A stretch of DNA of 64,000 nucleotides from Isosphaera sp. (GCA_013822345.1 PNKH01000011.1:1-64000), one strand, 5' to 3'; shown: positions 8,332 through 18,077, numbered from the stretch's first letter. The notes: generated by a model from the sequence alone, not told the origin. Numbers and translations are program-made.

Positions 8332-10401
8332 ATGAGCACGCCCGCCCGCAGGTTCGTGGTGGCCGGTTCGGTCGCGGCCCTCGCCGCCGCCGTCGTCGGG
8401 CTGCAAGGCCCGGCCGGCGCGGCCGCCGGGGACACGCCCCCGCCGCCGGCCCTGGAACGGTACTACCCGATGCCCGCCCCCGAGGCGGTGGCGGTCGCCC
8501 CGGCCCCGGTCCTGAAGGACAGCCGGTTCACCCACACCGCCCTCGGGGCGGTCGTCCGGGCGAACCGCGGTAAGGTGCCGGCGAGCGGCGAGGAGCTTGT
8601 CGCCGCGCTGAACACGCTCGGCCCGGTCGCGCAACTCCCGGTCCCGTTCTCGGCCGTCGCGCTGAACTCCGGCCTGGCGAACCCGCGGGTGGTCATCGCC
8701 CCGTGCGCCGTCGACCCGCAGGTGAGCCGGGCCGGGGTGGCGGGGGTCGGGCTCAAGGTGTTCGGCGGGTTCGGCCTGGACGGTCCGCTCGACCAGTTCG
8801 GCGCCTTCACCCAGGCGCTGGCCGCAGCCCGGCCCGGGCCGCTCGGCCGGGCGGCCGTGACCGCCCCCGCCGGGCTCGACGGCCGGCTGTTCCTGGCCGC
8901 CAACCTGGTGCAGGACGTGACCGGGAAGCCGCGGGTGAGGGCGGTCGAGTTCATCTCCTGGAACGCCCGCGGGAAGCGGTTCGACTTCGGGGTGATCGAG
9001 ATGGGCGGGGCGGAGCCGGAGGTGCAGTTCCTCGACGGGGTGCGGTGCTTCGCCTGCCACAAGAACCGCGGCCCGATCCTCGGCCAGGGGCCGTGGTCGA
9101 ACTCCACCCACAACGACGTGGCCCGGCAGGCGGTCCTCCAGAACTTCTCGGCCAACCCGGCGATGGCGGCGGCGGTCCCGCCGGCGTGCGGGGTGCCGTT
9201 CCCGGAACTGGCCCCGACCGCCCGGCGGCAGTTGACGTTCGACGGGGTGTCGGTGGTCGTCCCGGACCCGGAGGCGTGCGACGCGGCGGTCCGCCGCGGG
9301 TCGGACCTGCTCCGGGACCGGGAGGTGTTCCGGGCGATGGCCAAGTACCCGGACGGGCGGAAGGCGCTGGCCGTGCTGTTCGCCGCGGTCGCCTCCCCCG
9401 GCCCGATCGAGCAGGCCGACACCCAGTCCCGGAACGCCGTCGACCTCGCGTTCAACGTCACCGGGGCGAGCTTCTGCCGGGACGTGGCGGCGATCGACCA
9501 GGCGGCGTCCGGCGTCCTGGCCGACTTCAGCCCGTCCGGGTCGATGGGGGCGCTGAGGAGCGTCACTACCAACCTGCCGACCGGGTGGGGCGGCGGGAGT
9601 TCGCAGCGGACGGACGTGGTCATCGTCTGGGGCTCGGACCCGAAGAAGGTGGCCGAGTACGACGCCCGCCGGGCGGCCGGGGACGCCGGGCTGCCGAGCC
9701 ACCGCCGGCCGAGCAACCCGAAGGCGTTCGTCCGCCCGCCGGCCGCCCCGGCCCCGAAGCCGTCGGCGGCGGTCAACGCGGTGTCGCTGGCCCGGGCGCT
9801 GGGGGTGACCGAGGGCGACCGGGCGTTCCTGGCCGGGTCGCTGGCGGACCTGGCGAAGCGGGTCGGGAAGCGGACGACGGCCGCCGGGCTGGCCCGGGAG
9901 GTGTTCGGGACGGCGGCGTTCACCACCGGGGTGAGGGCGAACGGCCTGCCGGACCGGGAGGAGTTCAAGGAGCTGTTCGCGTCGGCCCTCGCGGAGGTGG
10001 CGGCGGCCCACCAGGCGGACGGGCACCCGATCGCCCGGGAGGCGTACGCCAGCGGCCCGCTGCCGGGCGCGGACGAGGGGCGGGCGGACGCGGTGGTGCC
10101 GACGACGGCGTGCCTGCGGTGCCACGACGTACGCGGGGCCGGGCGGCCGGTGTTCAACCCGATCCCGGCGCTCGCCTTCGACCCGTTCGACCGGGCCGGC
10201 CGGGAGGCGTGGCTGACCCGGGCCGGGGCGAAGGAGAAGGCCGACGTGCTCGGGCTGCTGCTCCGGCGGCTGGCGGTCGACAAGGACATGCCGCCGGAGG
10301 ACGCGGCCGAGTACGACCGGTTCCGGGTGCGGGAGGCGGCGGCGTTCGACGCGGCCCGGGAGTGGCTGGAGGCGGAGGCGAAGAAGGCCGGGGTGAAGTG
10401 A
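8332..10401 (+). CDS. Secreted diheme cytochrome c-like protein
   Basis: A 689-residue exported protein. Residues 1-30 form a signal peptide (FVVAGSVAALAAAVVGL, with an AxA-type site near GAAAG). Two CxxCH heme-binding motifs are visible: FACHKN (~residue 243) and CLRCHD (~595). No other enzyme domain is recognised. The long spacing between hemes is typical of large planctomycete cytochrome-like secreted proteins. The start ATG at 8332 is chosen because it begins the signal peptide; the reading frame extends upstream through the palindrome at 8141-8218 but lacks support there. A periplasmic electron-transfer role is inferred from the heme motifs. Confidence 0.72.
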   Translation: MSTPARRFVVAGSVAALAAAVVGLQGPAGAAAGDTPPPPALERYYPMPAPEAVAVAPAPVLKDSRFTHTALGAVVRANRGKVPASGEELVAALNTLGPVAQLPVPFSAVALNSGLANPRVVIAPCAVDPQVSRAGVAGVGLKVFGGFGLDGPLDQFGAFTQALAAARPGPLGRAAVTAPAGLDGRLFLAANLVQDVTGKPRVRAVEFISWNARGKRFDFGVIEMGGAEPEVQFLDGVRCFACHKNRGPILGQGPWSNSTHNDVARQAVLQNFSANPAMAAAVPPACGVPFPELAPTARRQLTFDGVSVVVPDPEACDAAVRRGSDLLRDREVFRAMAKYPDGRKALAVLFAAVASPGPIEQADTQSRNAVDLAFNVTGASFCRDVAAIDQAASGVLADFSPSGSMGALRSVTTNLPTGWGGGSSQRTDVVIVWGSDPKKVAEYDARRAAGDAGLPSHRRPSNPKAFVRPPAAPAPKPSAAVNAVSLARALGVTEGDRAFLAGSLADLAKRVGKRTTAAGLAREVFGTAAFTTGVRANGLPDREEFKELFASALAEVAAAHQADGHPIAREAYASGPLPGADEGRADAVVPTTACLRCHDVRGAGRPVFNPIPALAFDPFDRAGREAWLTRAGAKEKADVLGLLLRRLAVDKDMPPEDAAEYDRFRVREAAAFDAAREWLEAEAKKAGVK

Positions 10402-10407
10402 GTGTGC

Positions 10408-10454
10408 CGCCGCTTGCGGCGTTGCGGGCACCTCCCGCAACGCCGCAAGCGGCG
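10408..10454. repeat. Palindrome (CGCCGCTTGCGGCGTTGCG family) at convergent gene ends
   Basis: A 21-bp stem (10408-10428 with 10434-10454) lies between two convergent genes ending at 10401 and 10474. The same unit recurs at 14646-14696 and 18078-18123. As a strong hairpin at a convergent junction it could serve both strands as a terminator. Confidence 0.8.
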
Positions 10455-10473
10455 AACCTGAGCGGCGACCCGA

Positions 10474-13400
10474 CTACTTCTTCCGCCTCTCGACGTACAG
10501 CGCGTCCTTCGGGTCGTCGCTCACCACGTACGGCTTGCCGCCGTACAGGTGCATCTTCCGCTGCTCGGCCCCGTTCAGCGGCCGGGCCCCGACCCGCCCG
10601 AACACCCCGACCTGGTTCCCACTCTCGTCCACCGCCCGGTCCCGGTCCAGGCCGCGGGCGACCGACAGGATCTCGCCCCCGTGCGGCGGGCGGTAGGTCG
10701 CCACCAGCCGCGGGGTCGGCTTCGGGCTGAACCCGTCGTACCCCGGCGTCTCCGGCGAGGTCAGCTGCACCACCCGCATCCCGTTCTTCCCGTCCGCCAC
10801 GTAGGCGAACAGCGAGTTGTAGGTGATCCCGATCTTGATGTCCTTCACGTCGTTCAGGTGCCCGCCGGCGTCGTACACCTGGTCGACCTTCGGCTCCTCG
10901 GCGTTGGTGGCGTCGAGGATGACCATCCCGCGGTGCCCGGCGGCGACGTACGCGTAGGTCCGGGCGAGGTACACCATGTGGGCGTCCGGGATCCGGATCA
11001 TCGACTTCCCGACCGGCTTCGCCGGGTCGGTGATGTCCAGTACCTTCACCCCCTCCTCGTCACAGACGTAGGCGTACCGGAACTGGGCCGCCACCCACTT
11101 CGGCTTCTTCACCACCTTCTCCCCGACCACCGACACCACCTTCGGGGTCTTCGGGTCGTCGATGTCGACGACCACCAGGCCGGCGTCGCAGGAGACGTAG
11201 ATGTAGTGGCCGATCACCTGGGCGTGCCGCGCCCCGCACAGGAGCCCGTCCGGGTTGAACGTCAGCTCCCGCTTCAGGAAGTTGTTCACCGGGTTCCCGT
11301 CCAGCAGGCTGGCCGCCCCGGTCAGGATCAGCCCCTCGTGCTTGTCGCACACGTACAGGTACCCGAACAGCGGGTGGATCTTCTGCTCCTTGTTCTCCGG
11401 CAGCTGCGTCCGGACCGGGTCCAGGGCCGGGGTGCACGGGGCGGCGACGAAGGTGGCGTACTTCGTCTCCAGGTAGAACTTCTGCCCGACCGGCGACACC
11501 GGGGCGGTGGTGATCCGCTCGGCGAACGCCTTGTCGTCGATGAACGCGATGTCGAAGATCCGCACCCCCGCGCTGCCGCACGCGGCGTACAGGAACTCAC
11601 CGCGGTTCTGCAGGTTCAGGATCTCGGCCGGCTTGAACGGCTGGCCGATGCTCCGGGAGATGTCCTTGCCCGGGTGCTCGTGGTAGAACTTGAGCAGCCC
11701 GCCGGCGGACGCGTGCTTCTTGTAGTTGTCCGGGAACGCGAACCGGTGCAGGTCGCTCCCGAACACCGCCTGCGGCTCGGCCTGCTCGGTCACCTGGATC
11801 CCGAACAGCCCCTCCTCCCCGGCCGCCGCCCAGGCCCACTTCCCGACGAAGTTCATGAACCCGGTCCCGTGCATCAGGAGCTGCGTCATCCAGGCGTTGT
11901 TGTCGTTATTCTTCGACACGTGGCAGTCGGTGCACTGCCTGGTCTCCCGGGCCCCGCGGCCGCGGACGGTGTGCGGGACGTTGGTGCTGAACGCGGTCCC
12001 GCTGAACCCCTCCGCCGACACGGTCTGCTGCTGGACGTAGATCGACTCGCGGTTCCCGTTGTAGCTGCCGACGTGGATCGCGCAGCTCGACCGGGCCGGG
12101 CCGGTCTTGTTCCCGGTCACGTTCCCGTCCTTGGCCAGCATGTAGGTGTCGGCCCGGAGGGTCTGGAAGTTGTACGCGGTGAAGTTCCGCTGGGTGTCGC
12201 CGTCCCCGTGCAGCATCGGCAGCTTGACGTTCGCCCGCTGCGGCAGGTGGCACCCGAAGCAGCTCGGGTTCCAGCTGGAGTGGCAGGCGATGCAGCTCAT
12301 GTTCTCGTTCGTGTGGGCGGTGCACTTCTCCCCGCCGGCCGGCAGGTCGCCCCAGGTCATCTTCCCGTCCTCCCACCGGACGGTCTTGGCGATCGCCGAC
12401 TTCTCGTTGTACCGGGCGTGGGTCTTCGTCACCGTGTCCTTGGTCTGGACGATCTCCCACCGCAGGCCCTTCTCGACCATCGAGTTCTGGAAGAACCGCC
12501 TGGTCCCGTCGGCCAGGTCCTGGACCTCGAACCGCGGCACCCCGAAGTCGGTCTTCAGGCTGAGCAGGTTGCGGCCCTTCCCGTCCGGGGCGGACGTGTA
12601 GCTGGCCGGGCCGGAGGTCTTCAGCGTGGTGTACTTGTCGGTGGTCCCGTGGCAGTCGATGCACGCGATCTCGGTCCCGGCCCGGACCTCCATCTGGAGC
12701 CGGTTGTTCCCGTGCATGTCCTGGGAGAAGTGGCAGTCGACGCAGTGCATCCCCTTCTCCATGTGGATGTCCATCAGGTGGACGGGGGCGCCGCTGCGGC
12801 ACTGGTCGAGCTTCGTCTCCGCCTCCCGGGCGGCCTTCGGGCCGGTCACCGGGTCGGGGAACTTGTACTCCTGGTGGAACTTCCGGGCGGCGTTCGGCCA
12901 GTCCATCCCGGCCGCCAGCTTGGCCGGGTCGGGCGGGCCGACGAGGCCCCCGTAGTGGTCGGTCAGGTTCCCCTTCCGGTCCTGCTTGAACACCGCCCGG
13001 AACGCCCACCCGTGGCTGTGGAAGTCGCCGAACTGCTGCTTCGACATGTGCGGGTTCAGGTCGACCAGGTTGGCGACGAAGGCCGGGTCGGCGAGGTTGC
13101 TCCGGGCGGCCGACTCGTTCGGGTTGCGGGCGAACGACGCCACCTGCTGCGCCCCGGTCACGTTCCGCTGCTTCGCCGGGTACAGGAGTTGGGCCTCGGT
13201 CTCCTCGTCGTACCACATGTACCCGATGTAGCTGTTCATGACCGAGGTGCCGGGGTGGATGTGGCAGACCATGCACTGGCTGGTCGGCACCCCGTTGACG
13301 AACTCGTGCTTGATCGGGTGGCCCGGCTCGTCCTTCGGGATGGTCGGGTCGGGGTTGAAGCTGAGCCCGCGGTTCCCGTACTGGGCGAACGGCCCGGAGT

Positions 13401-14517
13401 GGATCCGGGACCGGTCGTTCGCGTACACGAAGTGGCAGGCGGTGCACCCGCTACTGCGGAAGTCGCCCGGGTGGTCGTTGGTGCCCATGAAGTTCAGCGT
13501 CGGGTCGAACAGCCGGGCCTTGTTCAGGCTGACCCACACCGGGTCGGTCCGGTTACTCGTGCCGAGCCCGCGGATCGACAGCCGGGTCCGCGGCCGGCCG
13601 GGCTCCTCCATCCGCTCCGGGATGCCGATCTCGCCGAAGAACCGCCCGCCCGGCTCGAAGATCCGCAGGACGTTGCCCGGCTGGCTCATCTCGTACCGGG
13701 GGAGCGGGTCGAGGTACGGGACCACGCCCTTCTTCTCCATCTCCTCCTCGGTCGGGGACGGGTGGGTGCGCATCCGGAGCGGGGCCCCGAGCATCCCGTA
13801 CGCCTCCCCGTACCGGGCCCGCTTGGTCGGGATCGACCCGTTGTTGTACAGGGCCGCGCCCCACAGCATGCACCCGTTGCTCATCATCTGCTTCCGGTTC
13901 GTCTGCACCTCCTTCGGGTGGCACCCGGCCGTCCCGCAGGAGATGTGCGCGATCCGGAAGTCGCCCGGGTTGACGAACCGGACGAACGCCGGGGACTCGT
14001 TGTTCAGCAGGGTGTAGCTCCGGACCGGGTTGGCCGCGGTCGGCCAGAACTGCGGGTTCCGGGGGAGGACGTGGGCCTTCTCCTTGAGGGCGGCCGACGC
14101 GTCCCCGCCGTGGCAGTCGGTGCACCCGAGCGGGACGGTGTTCCCGCGGTGCGGGTTGCCGACGTTCTGGTGGCAGACCACGCACCCGGCGGACTTCGCC
14201 TGGATGTCGGCCGGGGTCTGCTTCATCAGCTCGACCCCGCACAGCTCCGGCGGCATCGGGAACGGGTCGGACGGGTCGCTGGACCAGTCCGGGTTCTTCC
14301 GGTCCCGGGTCCCGTCGCCGAACGGGAGCCACGGGTTGGCCGGCTTCTCCGGGTCGGCCGCCTTCGGGGCGTCCGTCTTCCGGTCCAGGGGGGCGGCCCC
14401 GGGCTGGGCGGCGTACGCGGCCAGGCAGAACAGGAAGGGCAGGGCGACGGCGGCCCCCCGGGCGGCGCGCCCGGGACGGGACATCGGATTCGGAGCCGGC
14501 GTGTCGGCCGCGTCCAT
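10474..14517 (-). CDS. Multiheme cytochrome c with C-terminal LVIVD-type propeller
   Basis: A 1347-residue exported protein. A signal peptide (VALPFLFCLAAYA, residues ~20-33) is followed by nine CxxCH motifs with Cys at residues 112, 132, 358, 415, 592, 619, 742, 753 and 862, plus one atypical CGTAGCH (194). The C-terminal third (~950-1320) has repeated LVIVD-like beta units (AGVRIFDIAF, AGLVVVDIDDP, EGVKVLDITDP, RGMVILDATN, NGMRVVQLTSP), which form propellers. The ATG at 14517 is preceded by GGGAGGTG. It probably carries electrons outside the inner membrane; substrate unknown. The propeller may dock a partner or form the outer face. Confidence 0.8.
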   Translation of the reverse strand: MDAADTPAPNPMSRPGRAARGAAVALPFLFCLAAYAAQPGAAPLDRKTDAPKAADPEKPANPWLPFGDGTRDRKNPDWSSDPSDPFPMPPELCGVELMKQTPADIQAKSAGCVVCHQNVGNPHRGNTVPLGCTDCHGGDASAALKEKAHVLPRNPQFWPTAANPVRSYTLLNNESPAFVRFVNPGDFRIAHISCGTAGCHPKEVQTNRKQMMSNGCMLWGAALYNNGSIPTKRARYGEAYGMLGAPLRMRTHPSPTEEEMEKKGVVPYLDPLPRYEMSQPGNVLRIFEPGGRFFGEIGIPERMEEPGRPRTRLSIRGLGTSNRTDPVWVSLNKARLFDPTLNFMGTNDHPGDFRSSGCTACHFVYANDRSRIHSGPFAQYGNRGLSFNPDPTIPKDEPGHPIKHEFVNGVPTSQCMVCHIHPGTSVMNSYIGYMWYDEETEAQLLYPAKQRNVTGAQQVASFARNPNESAARSNLADPAFVANLVDLNPHMSKQQFGDFHSHGWAFRAVFKQDRKGNLTDHYGGLVGPPDPAKLAAGMDWPNAARKFHQEYKFPDPVTGPKAAREAETKLDQCRSGAPVHLMDIHMEKGMHCVDCHFSQDMHGNNRLQMEVRAGTEIACIDCHGTTDKYTTLKTSGPASYTSAPDGKGRNLLSLKTDFGVPRFEVQDLADGTRRFFQNSMVEKGLRWEIVQTKDTVTKTHARYNEKSAIAKTVRWEDGKMTWGDLPAGGEKCTAHTNENMSCIACHSSWNPSCFGCHLPQRANVKLPMLHGDGDTQRNFTAYNFQTLRADTYMLAKDGNVTGNKTGPARSSCAIHVGSYNGNRESIYVQQQTVSAEGFSGTAFSTNVPHTVRGRGARETRQCTDCHVSKNNDNNAWMTQLLMHGTGFMNFVGKWAWAAAGEEGLFGIQVTEQAEPQAVFGSDLHRFAFPDNYKKHASAGGLLKFYHEHPGKDISRSIGQPFKPAEILNLQNRGEFLYAACGSAGVRIFDIAFIDDKAFAERITTAPVSPVGQKFYLETKYATFVAAPCTPALDPVRTQLPENKEQKIHPLFGYLYVCDKHEGLILTGAASLLDGNPVNNFLKRELTFNPDGLLCGARHAQVIGHYIYVSCDAGLVVVDIDDPKTPKVVSVVGEKVVKKPKWVAAQFRYAYVCDEEGVKVLDITDPAKPVGKSMIRIPDAHMVYLARTYAYVAAGHRGMVILDATNAEEPKVDQVYDAGGHLNDVKDIKIGITYNSLFAYVADGKNGMRVVQLTSPETPGYDGFSPKPTPRLVATYRPPHGGEILSVARGLDRDRAVDESGNQVGVFGRVGARPLNGAEQRKMHLYGGKPYVVSDDPKDALYVERRKK

Positions 14518-14561
14518 GCGGCACCTCCCGAGTGTCCAGCGGCAACGGACCTGAACCCGGG

Positions 14562-14589
14562 CATATACCACCGGTCGCGCCCGGGTCAA
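14562..14589 (-). promoter_or_regulatory. Putative promoter of the multiheme cytochrome gene
   Basis: On the minus strand TTGACC (14589-14584) and TATATG (14567-14562) are 16 bp apart, about 45 bp upstream of the ATG at 14517. This is a plausible sigma-70 type promoter in otherwise GC-rich sequence. Confidence 0.4.
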
Positions 14590-14645
14590 GACGGTTCCGC
14601 CCGGGTCGCGCCTTTTTCCCCCGCGCCCCGGACCCCCGAAAGCCA

Positions 14646-14696
14646 CGTCCGCCGCTTGCGGCGTTGCGGGCGACGCAACGCCGCAAGCGGCGGACG
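14646..14696. repeat. Palindrome (CGCCGCTTGCGGCGTTGCG family) between divergent genes
   Basis: A perfect 23-bp stem (14646-14668 with 14674-14696) and 5-nt loop lie in the divergent region between the cytochrome and the outer-membrane protein gene. It is the second of three copies in the window. Confidence 0.85.
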
Positions 14697-14771
14697 CGGA
14701 ATCCGGTCTTGCTTCTTTCCCCCGGGGGGGATATGGGCCGCCGACTCTACATGCCATTGGGGGGGCATACC

Positions 14772-15911
14772 ATGCCGCGGGGGAGCTGGCTGGGGATCGT
14801 CGTTGGGGTGGCCGCGGTCGCGTCGCCGGCCGCCAGTCTGGGGGCGGACGTGCCGGCCGCCCCGCCCGGGGCACCGGCCGCCCTGCCCGGCGGGCCGCCG
14901 GCGCACGTCGGGCCTCCGGTACACAACGGGGCCCACGGGGAGGTGAAGGACCTGACCCCGCCCGGGTTCGCGGACCTCCACCCGCCGCCGGACAAGCACC
15001 ACGGCGGCCACCACGTCCCGGGCCACCTGGCCCCGACCGTCCCGGAGCACTCCGGGTTCTACGCCCAGGCCGAGTACACCCTGTTCCGCCCGCGGTCCGG
15101 CGGGTTCGACTACACCCTGATCAACGGGACCGGGCTGGCCACGGCCGGCGGGCTGGAGGCGCTGAAGTACGACCGCGGGAACGGGCTGCGGGTCGAGGGC
15201 GGGTATCGGTTCGGGGCCGGGTGGGACGGCGGGTTCGTGTACAGCTACCTGAAGGCGGACGGGCGCAACAGCGTCCTGGCCGGGCCCGGCCAGGTGCTCC
15301 TCCCGACCCTGACCCGGCCGGGGCTGACGGACGCCGCCACCTCGGCCTCCGCGTTCTCGGACCTGACGTACAACACCTACGACCTCCTGCTCGGGAAGCG
15401 GTTCCTGGTGGACGAACACACCGCCCTGCGGGGCCTGGCCGGGTTCCGGTTCGCCGAGGTCCGGCAGCGGTTCGAGGTCCGGTACGACGGGCTGGACGCG
15501 GTCGGGGCGGTGGTCACCAACCGGAACCAGTTCGAGGGGTTCGGGCCGTTCGTCGGGGGCGAGGGGGTGGTCGGCGGGTGGCACGGGCTGCACGGGTACG
15601 TGCGGACGTTCGGCGGGCTGCTGACCGGGCGGTCGATGAACGCCCTGCTGGAGACGAACAACAACGGCGGGACGACGCTGGTGGACAACCGGTTCGGGTT
15701 CCGGAAGGTGGTCCCGTTCGGGTCGGTGGCGGTCGGGGCCGGGTGGCAGTACCGGACGGTGTCGCTCCGGGCCGGGTACGAGATCGTCCACTACTGGGGG
15801 CTGACCGAGCCGGTCCGGTTCACCGACACGGTCAGCCAGGGGAAGCTGGTCACCCGCCCGTCGGACCTGTCGCTGGAGGGGTTCTTCGTCCAGGCCGGGT
15901 TCGCGTTCTGA
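14772..15911 (+). CDS. BBP7-like outer-membrane beta-barrel protein
   Basis: A 379-residue predicted outer-membrane barrel. It has a signal peptide (LGIVVGVAAVASPAASLGA, residues 6-24), a Pro/His-rich spacer (PDKHHGGHH) and then alternating amphipathic strands from YAQAEYTLFRP onward, ending in the aromatic FVQAGFAF typical of barrel C-termini. Strand pairs with GYRFGAGWDGGFVYSYL and GLAGFRFAEVRQRF are like the planctomycete BBP7 family. The start at 14772 (MPRGSW) is chosen for the signal peptide and a G-rich stretch upstream; ATGs at 14733 and 14751 are possible. It could be a structural porin-like protein; the substrate is unknown. Confidence 0.72.
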   Translation: MPRGSWLGIVVGVAAVASPAASLGADVPAAPPGAPAALPGGPPAHVGPPVHNGAHGEVKDLTPPGFADLHPPPDKHHGGHHVPGHLAPTVPEHSGFYAQAEYTLFRPRSGGFDYTLINGTGLATAGGLEALKYDRGNGLRVEGGYRFGAGWDGGFVYSYLKADGRNSVLAGPGQVLLPTLTRPGLTDAATSASAFSDLTYNTYDLLLGKRFLVDEHTALRGLAGFRFAEVRQRFEVRYDGLDAVGAVVTNRNQFEGFGPFVGGEGVVGGWHGLHGYVRTFGGLLTGRSMNALLETNNNGGTTLVDNRFGFRKVVPFGSVAVGAGWQYRTVSLRAGYEIVHYWGLTEPVRFTDTVSQGKLVTRPSDLSLEGFFVQAGFAF

Positions 15912-15935
15912 CCGCGGGCCGGGGGTGCGGGCGCG

Positions 15936-15981
15936 GCGGGCCGCGGCCGCCGGGGTGGGGTACCCGGCGGCCGCGGCCCGC
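15936..15981 (+). terminator. Strong GC stem-loop after the outer-membrane protein gene
   Basis: A perfect 19-bp stem (15936-15954 with 15963-15981) begins 25 nt after the stop codon. No U-run follows. Its position suggests transcription termination or mRNA 3'-end protection. Confidence 0.5.
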
Positions 15982-16090
15982 GGTGCGCGCGGGGCGACCC
16001 TTCCCCCCGGGGCCCGGCATGGGCTATGATGGGTGCAGGTCCGGAGCGGCGGCGCCGCTACACCGGGACTCGCACGGGAGCTTGCGCCCC

Positions 16091-18067
16091 ATGGCCGAGC
16101 TGGAAGCGTTGGCGGAGATCAAGGCCGTCCCGCCGGGTTCCAACCCGGGCCAGTACACGTGGCGGCGGACCCTCCCCGAGGGGAAGGTGATCAAGCTCGG
16201 GAGCGACGCCGCCGAGGCGGACTGGGTCGTGCCCGAGGACAAGATGATCTCCCGCCTCCACGCCACCCTGGAGTGGGACGGGGAGAGGCTGGCCGTCGCC
16301 CGCCGCCCGGTGTCGGAGAAGTTCCCGCGGCCGCCGGGCAACCACATCTGGTTCCGGAACACCCCGGTCGAGCGGTGCGAGGTCCGCCCCGGGGAGTGGT
16401 TCGTGATCGGGCAGACCCGGTTCGCCGTCCGCGGGGACGGGGACGCGGCCCCGCCCAGCCCGGTCGACGCCACCCAGGTGCGGGCCCAGGTCGAGCGGTC
16501 CCGGGCGGAGCTGGAGAGCCTGCCGTTCCCGGCCGCCCCGCCCGACCCGTCGGCCCCGCAGCTGACGGTGGCCGAGCCGGGGGCCGACCCGGTCCCGTTC
16601 GCCAACCTCGGCCCGCTCCTGTCCGGGCTGGAGGGGCTCCTGAGCGCGATGCGGGTGGCCCGGGACGAGGCCACCCTGTTCCGGGTGGTGGTGCGGACGG
16701 CGATGACCGCCCTCCCCCGGGCCGACGCGGTGGCGATCGTCCGGGTGCTCCCGTCGTCCGGGGCCGGGGAGGCCCGGGTGGCGGTGGTCGAGCAGCACGT
16801 CCGGGCCGGGGCCGGGGGGTCGGCCGACCCGGCCGGGGGGGCGGCGTTCGCCCCGTCCCGCCGGCTCGTCCGGCGGGCCGTCCTGGACCAGCGGCTGAGC
16901 TGCCTGTACGTGTGGTCGACCGAGCCCGGCCCGGGCGGCGGGGGCGAGGACCACACCATGACCACGGTCATGCGGCCGGAGCACGGGTACAGCCCGTGGG
17001 CCGTCTGCACCCCGTTCCAGGACGGGTCGGACTTCGCCCTGTACATCGACGGCCGGATCGCCAACCGGGAGGCGGCCGCCGGCCCGGCCGAGGACCTCCT
17101 CACCCCGTACCAGAAGTTCGCCGAGATCCTGGTCGGGCTGATGGAGGGGGCCCGGCAGGCGTTCCGGCTGAACCGGCAGAACAAGCTGCTCCAGGTGGCC
17201 TGGCCCGGGGCCCTGCGGCAGCGGCTCGGGGACCCGGACCGGCTGGAGGAGCTGCTCCGCCCGCGGGAGACGGACATCACCGTCCTGTTCTGCGACCTGC
17301 GGGACTACTCGAAGTTCGCCCAGGAGCAGGCCGGCGGGCTGACCGAGGCGTGGCAGACGATCCAGATGGCCCTGCACGAGATGAGCGGGACGGTGACCGA
17401 GCGGGGCGGGATCGTGGCCGGGTTCCGCGGGGACGCGGTCCTCGGGTTCTGGGGGTGGCCGGACGGGGACCCGGGCCAGGTGGAGGCGGCGGCGGTCGCC
17501 GCCCTGCGGATCCGGGAGCGGCTGCACGGGCTGCGGTCGGCCCGCAAGCACGGGCTCGGGCTGACCCACGGGCGGGCCCTGGCCGGGCGGCTCGGGGCCC
17601 TCGACCTGGGCGTGGTCGACCTGTACGGCCCGGTCGTCAACCTCGCCTTCCGGCTGGAGGAGATGACCAAGGCGTTCGAGGCCGGGGTGGTGGTGAGCGA
17701 CGAGGTGGCGACCCGGCTGACCGCCGCCGACCCGGACGGGCGGCGGTGGCGGCCCCGCCGGCTCGGGAAGGTTAAGCCGCGCGGGATGAACCCGCTGGTG
17801 GCCTACGAGCTGTCCCCGGCGGCGGCCGTCGGGGAGGAGACGTGGATCACCAAGCCGGGGTACCGGAACCACCTGAAGCACTGGGACGAGGCGGTCGCGT
17901 GGTTCACCGCCGGGGAGTGGGAGAAGGCCCGGGACCGGCTGCAGATGATGTTCATCGGCGACCCGGTGGCCGAGTGCCTGCTCCGGCACATGGAGGCGAC
18001 CCGGTGGCGGCCGCCGCCGAAGTGGGACGGCACCTACTCCCCGCCGCCGAAGGTCGTGCCGACGTGA
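16091..18067 (+). CDS. FHA-GAF-class III adenylate/guanylate cyclase
   Basis: A 658-residue cytoplasmic signalling enzyme. Residues ~25-115 are an FHA phosphothreonine-binding domain (KLGSDAAEADWVV, ISRLHATLEWDG). Residues ~175-355 look like a GAF domain. Residues ~395-580 are a class III cyclase: ITVLFCDLRDYS and FRGDAVLGFWG supply the metal-binding Asp residues, and VVNLAFRLEEM has the Asn/Arg pair. The C-terminal ~75 residues resemble the tail found on cyclases that end in a workload or TPR-like segment (LKHWDEAVAWFTAGEWEKARD). The usual substrate-specifying Lys before the second Asp reads Phe-Arg, so ATP versus GTP use is unclear. Weak GGGAG upstream of the ATG. Confidence 0.85.
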   Translation: MAELEALAEIKAVPPGSNPGQYTWRRTLPEGKVIKLGSDAAEADWVVPEDKMISRLHATLEWDGERLAVARRPVSEKFPRPPGNHIWFRNTPVERCEVRPGEWFVIGQTRFAVRGDGDAAPPSPVDATQVRAQVERSRAELESLPFPAAPPDPSAPQLTVAEPGADPVPFANLGPLLSGLEGLLSAMRVARDEATLFRVVVRTAMTALPRADAVAIVRVLPSSGAGEARVAVVEQHVRAGAGGSADPAGGAAFAPSRRLVRRAVLDQRLSCLYVWSTEPGPGGGGEDHTMTTVMRPEHGYSPWAVCTPFQDGSDFALYIDGRIANREAAAGPAEDLLTPYQKFAEILVGLMEGARQAFRLNRQNKLLQVAWPGALRQRLGDPDRLEELLRPRETDITVLFCDLRDYSKFAQEQAGGLTEAWQTIQMALHEMSGTVTERGGIVAGFRGDAVLGFWGWPDGDPGQVEAAAVAALRIRERLHGLRSARKHGLGLTHGRALAGRLGALDLGVVDLYGPVVNLAFRLEEMTKAFEAGVVVSDEVATRLTAADPDGRRWRPRRLGKVKPRGMNPLVAYELSPAAAVGEETWITKPGYRNHLKHWDEAVAWFTAGEWEKARDRLQMMFIGDPVAECLLRHMEATRWRPPPKWDGTYSPPPKVVPT

Positions 18068-18077
18068 CCGGTCGGGT

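Noticed and set aside
11906-13447. Other long frames over the multiheme cytochrome
   Set aside because: They are Arg/Pro/Gly-rich shadows of the heme-bearing frame, which has a signal peptide and motifs.
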